NCBI GenBank assembly: GCA_015680685.1
Contig: MNCI01016226.1
Span: 137,966-176,889 of the forward strand
DNA: 38,924 nt
Reading direction: 5' to 3'
Source: Gnetum montanum
Taxonomy: Eukaryota; Streptophyta; Gnetopsida; Gnetales; Gnetaceae
The notes beneath the pieces are model-generated. The model had not been told where the DNA came from. It made no database searches and saw nothing but the letters and a program-made list of their open reading frames with translations. This document shows positions 32,801-38,924 of the stretch, in pieces. Numbering within the stretch: position 1 is the first letter of the stretch; each line of letters opens with the position of its first letter. The position numbers and the translations under genes were made by a program.

Positions 32801-35190
32801 CCTTAGTATTTGGCAAGCTAGGACCATGAAGAAGGTCCTCACAGAGGGTGGTAAGTTTAACTTGACTACACACATGATCTTTGGGCTACTAGATTAGATT
32901 CAAAAATTCTATAACAGCCTTGATACAATATGCCATATGCAGTTTACATTTTTTGCTGCATATCTAAGGAGGTTTGCAGAATTCCTAGTGATCAAGAAGG
33001 ATGAAAAATGGGTGAGTTATGATCCCTCCTAGTTTTTGAAACCTTGGGTTAAACATATTGTTCTAGCTATGCAAGTTCAAGACCCACTAGTTGAGGATAT
33101 TGAAGAATCATTGTTAGTTACCACTAAGAAATTTAGTGGTGCATGTTGTTCTTCACTTGAAAACATGGGAATTGGACCCTATATTGCTTGTGAGAGTGCT
33201 AAGAGAGAAAAATAGGTGCATGAAAAGGCTAATAGTGTAGCCAAATAAAATTTAAAAAGACCACTCATTGAAGAGATCGTCAGTGTTGTTGAATAGCCAA
33301 CGAAAAAGAAGGTATCTCTCAAGTTTGGCAAGAGACATCACACTATTGCAAGTATGTTTCATTATATTTTTTATTTTTGATTCTTATTTTATTTTACATA
33401 TTTTTCTATGTTATATGCATATTTATTGTCATTATATTAATTTTAGGAAAAATTTTCTAATTTTTTAAATGTTTTACCTTTGCCATTCTTGCAGGGAAGT
33501 AACAAGAACCTGTAGCCCAGGTAGTAGCAAAGGTAAAGAAAAGATGCCAAGAAGAAGAATCACAAAGACAATAGGAGAAGGATGAATAGGTACCTAATGA
33601 AGCATTGGATGCCTTGGATGCCATATTTGATGATTCAACATTTGATGATAAGCCTCCTGTTGACATCCCACATGGTCCTCTAGGTACTTATGCATTTTAG
33701 TTTATGTATTTCATTTTATGGTTTTATTATCAAAATTTATTTTAATTTTTTAGTTAAGTTGATGGTTATGGTTTTTGTAGTGTTTGAATATATTCAAGAG
33801 GTAGCCACCTCCATATTTCATTTGAAACCTTAGTGTGAGATTCTAGACAAGATTGAATTCATGCAAGGCATGGTAGAATATATGATTGAGTGATTGCAAC
33901 AAATAGATCCCCATGTTGGTAAGAACAATAGAATACTTTGAATTAATTATTTTATTATTATATTTTTGATATTTTATTTTATATTTTTATGGCTTTTTAT
34001 ATTTTATGGTTACATGGTTTTAGTAGTTTAAAGTGTCTATTGGCTATCTTTGTTGCTTACTATTTTTATGTGAATTTTTGTTATAGTTATTATGATGTCC
34101 AAGGTTAGATGGGATCCTAGGCATGACGTTGAGCTTGAAAAGTTTTCTACACTACCACCCAATGTGGAAAATGTTCCATGAAGGTTGGATGATTGGGTCA
34201 CCAAATGTGCTCTCTCATATGCTAGGACTTCGTGGGAGTGCCAATGCTTCAATGAATTCCTATGGGGAAGAATTGTGGCCTTGGAGAATAAGAGATGGGC
34301 AGATAAGATCAAAGACCTTAGAGATTAAATGAAGTTTATAAAGGCTCATGTAGCGAATAGGAACTCCTTGCATACTAAGGAGATTGAATGGTCTAGTTAT
34401 TGGAGTCCCATCCATGACAAGGTTGCTCTAGCCAGGAACAACATGGAAAAGGACATACAAATGGATCTACTAGTTTGTAAAATTAGAGACTAGTAGGATT
34501 ACTAGGCTTGGATCCTTGAGTGTAGTAAGAAATAAAAGGATCACAAGTGCAAGTATAAGGTGGAAAAGGAGAGATACTACAAGTGGCTACAAGAGGAGGC
34601 TGTGAAGAGCTGAAATCTAGAGATGTTTGTGTAGGTAGTCAACACAAATCATGCCCTTAAATTTTTCAAAGGCTCTCTAGTGTTTGATTCCCCTCATGTT
34701 CAAATTACCATGACTTTTGGAGAGGCTACTACTACCTCTTTTTTCCAAGATCCTCTAGAGTGGACAAATGTTGAGAGGAGAAACATCTTGACCAGTGTAA
34801 ATCTTGGGGAGATAGACTAGAAAAATATGAATGAAGAGTAGATTCTTCATCAATTGGAGGCTATTCTTCTAAACTTTCCTCTAGAAGGCCTTGCTCTAGA
34901 ATCTCCAACAGTTTATTTTTAAAGTTTTTTATTTTAATATTTTTTAGTTTAGTTTGTATATTTATTTTGTTTCATTGTTTTATGATTATGTTTTGGCTAT
35001 ACTAATTACTAATTAAATGTATGTTTCACATTTTATTCTTATTTTTATTATGGTGTAGGCACCAACTAATGGTGGCAACCCTAGTGGTCATGATGGTAAC
35101 GATGTTCCTCCTCCTCTAGTTTTGCCTTAGGCATACCAGTCTTGTCATGTTTTTGCTATCTTCTTTATGGTGTTGATGTCATTTTTTTAG
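29820..35190 (+). pseudogene. Eight-exon gene-like locus, unrecognised product, many in-frame stops
   Basis: Exons: 29820-29944, 31356-31730, 31815-32080, 32293-33351, 33495-33683, 33781-33918, 34087-34910 and 35059 to 35130 or 35190. Introns all start GT and end AG; donors such as GTAAGAAA, GTATGTTT and GTAAGAAC and pyrimidine-rich acceptors are good, except the first acceptor (AAACAG) and last donor (GTTTAT). Every junction keeps the reading phase and I find no frameshift over about 970 codons. ATG at 29820 opens MSKRKGVMGKNSTLKK. About 30 stops interrupt it (22 TAG, 5 TAA, 3 TGA in exons 2-7). Exon 7 is Lys/Glu/Arg-rich and may form a coiled coil; exon 8 is Gly/Pro-rich (NGGNPSGHDGNDVPPP). 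I recognise no domain and no transposase. It may be a decayed copy of a host gene family or the gene of a large mobile element. Exon 1 is the least certain. Confidence 0.72.
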
Positions 35191-35704
35191 TGTCTATTCA
35201 TAGTCATTGGAGATTATGAAATAATTCATTATTATTATTTTTTATTGTTGCATAGTGCATCCATGGCTATTAGACTTTTATTTTTTTGTCTTTGTTATCA
35301 TGGTTAATTAAATTTTTGTCACACTATGTGACTNAGTGTAAAATATGTTGTAATGGCTATAATGTGGTAGAGAAAAGGCTACAATGCATTGCCAGTTTAA
35401 GGCCTTGGTAAGCCATGGTAAAATTATATAAGTTTTTATGTTTTAAAATTTTTTATGGAATTTTTATGTTTTTTCAAAAGAAACGCATAAAATAAAAATT
35501 GTGAAAGAGCATAAATTAAAAGAAAAATTTATTGCAAACATGTACAAGTAAGGCTAATTAGTTATAACAAGGCTAAAACAAGGTAAATCAAGGTAAAACA
35601 AAATGACATATGTAATTTGAAGTTTAAAACTAGGCTATGAAATAAAAATAACAAGAAAAGGTTGCATGGCTATTTACATAGGGGCAAGAAAGTAGAGGAC
35701 ATAC
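35191..35704. other. AT-rich spacer with one undetermined base
   Basis: No gene. A single N stands at 35334. At 35394 the phrase AAGGCCTTGGTAAGCCATGG resembles 27699-27721 (TAGGCCTTAGCAAGCCATAG) in direct orientation on the other side of the eight-exon locus. Confidence 0.5.
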
Positions 35705-36010
35705 ACAATCATGCAACAATTTTCTAATCTTCAAAAGATTAGAAAAAGTATAGGGTCTCCATTGTACAATTCTGTACTCCCCCTTTCCCTCACTAATAAT
35801 GTTGAATGGGAGTTCTTCCCAGGCTATGTTTATGGTTTAGTTGTCTTTAGGCTTGGCCTAGTCTACTCTAATGGGCCTCTTGATTTCACTCTTGATAGTA
35901 GGAGTTTCTTCTTGAAAATTTACATCAGACTATTACTCCACATTAATGTTATTGATTGCCAAAGGGACAACACTATTGCCATGAATTATTATTTCACCTT
36001 CCTCATAATG
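35705..36010 (-). pseudogene. Decayed minus-strand coding remnant, possibly Ty3/gypsy linker after protease
   Basis: Minus-strand frame starting at 36010 reads about 100 codons with four or five stops (TAG, TAA) and no shift: HYEEGEIIIHGNSVVPLAIN, then later AWEELPFNIISEGKGEYR. Gly-Glu-Ile-x-x-x-His-Gly resembles the linker that follows the DDG-type protease in some plant Ty3/gypsy elements. Such a protease lies on the same strand at 37497-37830, beyond the right arm. If the two belong together, the right arm is an insertion into that element. The match is weak and the family assignment is inference. Confidence 0.38.
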
Positions 36011-37451
36011 CAGGTTAAAACACCACCAAGAAAATTCATGTTGTAACATTTTGGCATTATGACCTTCACCATTAAACCCAAGGCTAGAATTTTATTGTAA
36101 AAATGTAGTGTTTGTAATCCATGAGATGCAATCTCACATACTTTAAATTTTGGGGCTGAAAATGCCCCATAAGTTATCATAGCCTCACTTCCCAAGTGAA
36201 AAAAGTTATTCCATGTTTACATTTGGGCTTGGAAAGGTTAAAAATGCCTTTTGGATGGCTAAATTTGGCATTTTCATGGGTTTTTGTGTAGATATAGCCT
36301 CAACTATGCTACAACCACTTTCACCTAGTGTTGGGGGATTTGGATTTTCATTTTTCCAGTAGTTTCTAGCATAGCTTCCATAACCTTCAACATTGCTCCA
36401 CAAAGTTAGCATTGGAGTGGTTGGGGGTTTAGTTTCTTCACAAGGCTAGCATTGGTCCAAAATTTTAGCATGGAACCCGTGAAGCAAACATGCATGAATG
36501 AAGTTGATGTAGTTGAAAAAGTCCATTTACTATTTATGATATCTAACATGGCTTTGGTGCCTTGGGCCTATCAAAAATTACCATAAATGAAAGCTAAAAT
36601 AGAATTAAAGGCCCACTACACCTATAAATTGTATCAATCTATCAACAATCATGGTAGAAATTTGTAGCACCAAAAGCAACCATATGGCCTATAAATAAAA
36701 ACTTTGAACACATTAAATAGGTTCTAGGGGGGATTGAAAAATCTTTTGCAACCTTAAGCACTTGTAACCATTAGCATTTGTAAGAATTTTTGAAAAATTG
36801 GTAATTAGTTGAGCATTTGAGACACTTGATGCATTATCCAACACTAAACAATCAAGCACATACCTTACCCCCTTACCCCCTTGGAAACCAACATTGCACA
36901 CACATTACCCCATTTTGTAGCAATGTTGCACAAACCTTACTCCCTTACACCAGCGTAGCACATAACTTAACCCCTTCACAACAAATCTTGCTTAAACCAT
37001 ATCCCCTATTCATTAACATTTCAGATCCAAGTTGAAAGCCATCAAGGAGTTTTGGCAATTGAAGTTTGGAAGTACATGGATTGTGAAGGTAATTGCAGAA
37101 CATAACCTATTGGCTCCAACAGGCTTCAAGCTTCATTCAAGCAACTCCCTGTGCATTTAGGGACATAATTTGTATACATTTTTTAACTTTTTATTTTTAA
37201 TATTTATTAGTATAATAAATCCTATAGGTTATTTGTTATGAAAAATTATTTAAGATTCATTTTGTGCATTTTCTTAAAGCATATCTACAATTTTCATTTG
37301 AATTATTTACCCTCATTAACACCCCCTAAGTTCCTAGGTGATTGACAAGTTCATCTAGTGTGCCTTGGATTCTCTTCTCAGATGCCCTTAGAATCCAAGG
37401 TTATGCTATTTCACCTAGAATTCCTTAGTTTTTCAGGAACGGAATTTTTCA
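36009..37451 (-). repeat. Right arm of the long inverted repeat (about 1.44 kb)
   Basis: The minus strand aligns with 24513-25697 (anchors listed there). It is longer mainly because of a segment at about 36850-37200 with no counterpart on the left, including the C-rich string CTTACCCCCTTACCCCCTT. The plus strand starts TGCAGG and ends TTTTTCA, so TG...CA ends are possible. The five bases outside (CATAA and AGCAT) do not match, so no target duplication is seen. Two copies of GCTAGCATTGG-like words lie near 36405 and 36447. Confidence 0.78.
37334..37418 (-). other. Compound hairpin in right arm
   Basis: A perfect 11 bp stem, CCTTGGATTCT (37363-37373) with AGAATCCAAGG (37390-37400), has a 16-base loop. 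Outside it CTAGGTGA (37334-37341) pairs with TCACCTAG (37411-37418). The inner stem corresponds to the left-arm hairpin at 24547-24583, with compensating substitutions. Confidence 0.8.
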
Positions 37452-37454
37452 AGC

Positions 37455-38054
37455 ATTACACATGTGAATTTCTTAGTGGATGGGGAAGTAAACTACTCAT
37501 GATTGAGCTAACCAAGACCTCCCCATGATGAGATTGAATCTTGGTATCTCTTCCACCATTAAGAAGTTGGCATATGTGGGTAATTTTTCCCTTGCTACAA
37601 AGTCTAATGAGATGAAACCATTTATTGCAACCCATGATTCGTTGAAGGATTTGAGAGTAGAAGTAGAAGCACCTTGCATATATTCTACCAAGCCTAACTA
37701 TTCAACAATGGTAGAAGGTATGACATTAATTACTACCCCATCATCAACATGCACCCTATGTATTTTATATTTCCCAACTCTTATGGTTATAAAGAGAGGA
37801 TTCCTTGTTATCTCATCATCCTAACGATTCATTGTAATTTCACTATTGTGAAACACTAGTGTCATTGACTTCATTTCTTCTCTAGGTGAAGGTGGCACCA
37901 ACACTACATGAATAGATTCTTCATTGGCAAGAATGTCTTCGCTAATGTGAATTGAAGTAAACATTCTTACTAAAGCTTCACAATTAGCAGAGAAGGTCAT
38001 TACTAGATTGTATAGGCTAAGAGAGGTGTTCTTTTTTTTTAAGGATAGTTTCAC
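37455..38054 (-). pseudogene. Ty3/gypsy-like aspartic protease region, minus strand (broken)
   Basis: One minus-strand frame runs from 38054 to about 37455 with a few stops. At 37737-37745 it contains the active-site triad in VHVDDGVVINVIPS; DDG in place of DSG/DTG is common in one group of plant Ty3/gypsy proteases. The downstream end FNLIMGRSWLA (about 37500-37530) is the usual closing G-R-x-W motif of the domain. The N-terminal side (38054-37830) is acidic and charged (SIHVVLVPPSPREEM). The protease would process the element's polyprotein. Coding resemblance stops near 37455, exactly where the right arm begins, so the polymerase part is not next to it. Three or more stops make it non-functional. 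Confidence 0.65.
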
Positions 38055-38924
38055 CTACTTAATGATGTTGAGAAATTATTTGTCATTGGATGTTGGTTTT
38101 TAATTTTTTTTATCTTGATTTCCTCAATCCTATCCAAGATTTGAACTTCATGCTTTAAGATTTGTGGTTTGGCCTCCATCTCCATCTGTTGTTGTTTATG
38201 GTCCTCCCTTAGCTAATTTTTTGAAGCATTTTGAGCATTGGAGCTCATGGGAATGGTTGAAATGGATGTTGGCTTTAATGGACCCACTTCCTTCCAAGCC
38301 TTCTCTTACTTGTTTTCTTTTAATTTGGGCTTTGTGACAGACTTGTGTTGCTTAGTAGGTGATTTCTTGTTATTAGCCTATGAAGAAGTTGTTGTGTTGG
38401 CGACCATAGGAGGACATTGGTTGACTTGGGTTGTAGGCTTGGTAGTAGTGGAAGGGGGTACTTTGATGATGAATGGTGATTTGAAAGGCATTGGTGATTG
38501 TATCTTATGATAAAAGGAGTCCTTAAACTTGATGAAGTTGAAGGACCCCCTTCATCATGAGGAGGTACCTGAATCACAAATAGCTCCCTAGCAAGTATTG
38601 GATTGTTGCTGACATTGAATGCTACTATTGTGTAAGGGTTGTTGTTTGCATTTAATGAGTCTTTATATACTTGCATAGATTGGTTTTAGAGCCTAACCAA
38701 ATTGGAGGCATTTAGCACTATCTCTCTATTATCTATCATATTTTGCAGGTTATCCTTTAGGGCTAGGAAAAAATCAATATAATGATCAAGCAATTGATAA
38801 TAGTCACAAAATCTATCAAGTTTAAAATATTCTAGCATCAATGAGTCATCCTTGGTTGCTAGAGTAGGATCTTTAGCAGTTTCACATAATCAATCATGCC
38901 TCTTATGAGCATTCTTAGTCATTT
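38055..38924 (-). pseudogene. Probable upstream (gag-side) coding of the minus-strand retroelement
   Basis: Minus-strand reading gives coding-like sequence from the window edge: LATKDDSLMLEYFKLDRF near 38850, ALKDNLQNMIDNREIVLNAS near 38730, and an open 118-codon stretch 38676-38320 (Ser/Pro/His-rich, with ARELFVIQVPPHDEGGPSTS). It is in a different frame from the protease part, so at least one shift lies at 38054-38320. Position upstream of a protease on the same strand suggests gag or a gag-protease linker. I cannot name a gag domain with certainty. It is cut by the window end. Confidence 0.42.

Noticed and set aside
31356-34910. Reading TAG as glutamine (altered genetic code) to open the eight-exon gene
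   Set aside because: The frame reads sensibly that way, but the window is plant nuclear DNA, TAA and TGA stops also occur, and CHG deamination explains the pattern without recoding.
36009-37451. Right arm as an intact solo LTR with target duplication
   Set aside because: TG...CA ends can be drawn, but the five flanking bases on the two sides differ, so the boundaries are not proven.

Overview
This is a stretch of a large, repeat-rich plant nuclear genome. Plant-type Ty3/gypsy retroelements sit inside one another, a Rab11/RabA-type GTPase sequence is plant-like, and much of the rest is AT-rich decayed sequence. The age and density of the repeats suggest a gymnosperm, but this is inference. 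No gene in the window is clearly intact.

Layout. Bases 1-17210 hold an old Athila/Tat-like Ty3/gypsy element: gag end and start of reverse transcriptase at 430-1472; rest of reverse transcriptase, RNase H and integrase at 14642-17210. It was split by a 13.2 kb insertion at 1473-14641, flanked by a perfect 5 bp duplication (TAAAT). The insertion is a tandem LTR element with three LTRs (825, 778, 825 bp) and two internal regions. Each internal region has its own tRNA-Asp-type primer site and polypurine tract and codes only for gag and protease, so this looks like a non-autonomous family.

Bases 17600-21700 are lower-copy DNA. They hold an intronless Rab copy whose P-loop is scrambled by two compensating frameshifts, a cluster of small recent duplications, and six identical 102 bp repeats at 20009-20620. 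Bases 21700-24500 are AT-rich and I see no gene there.

Bases 24513-37451 hold the most unusual structure. Two related arms (about 1.2 and 1.4 kb) lie in inverted orientation at 24513-25697 and 36009-37451. Each carries a hairpin whose stem is kept by compensating base changes. Between them are a diverged tandem array with about 190 bp period and a palindrome-rich core (27831-29340), then an eight-exon gene-like locus (29820-35190). That gene can be spliced at GT/AG sites with every phase matching and no frameshift over about 970 codons, but it carries some 30 in-frame stops, mostly TAG. TAG far outnumbers surviving CAG, whereas CAA is largely kept, as expected from deamination of CHG-methylated cytosine. 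I do not recognise the protein.

Bases 37455-38924 hold, on the minus strand, a decayed protease region (DDG active site) of another Ty3/gypsy-like element and probable upstream coding; a small minus-strand coding remnant at 35705-36010 may be its continuation beyond the right arm.
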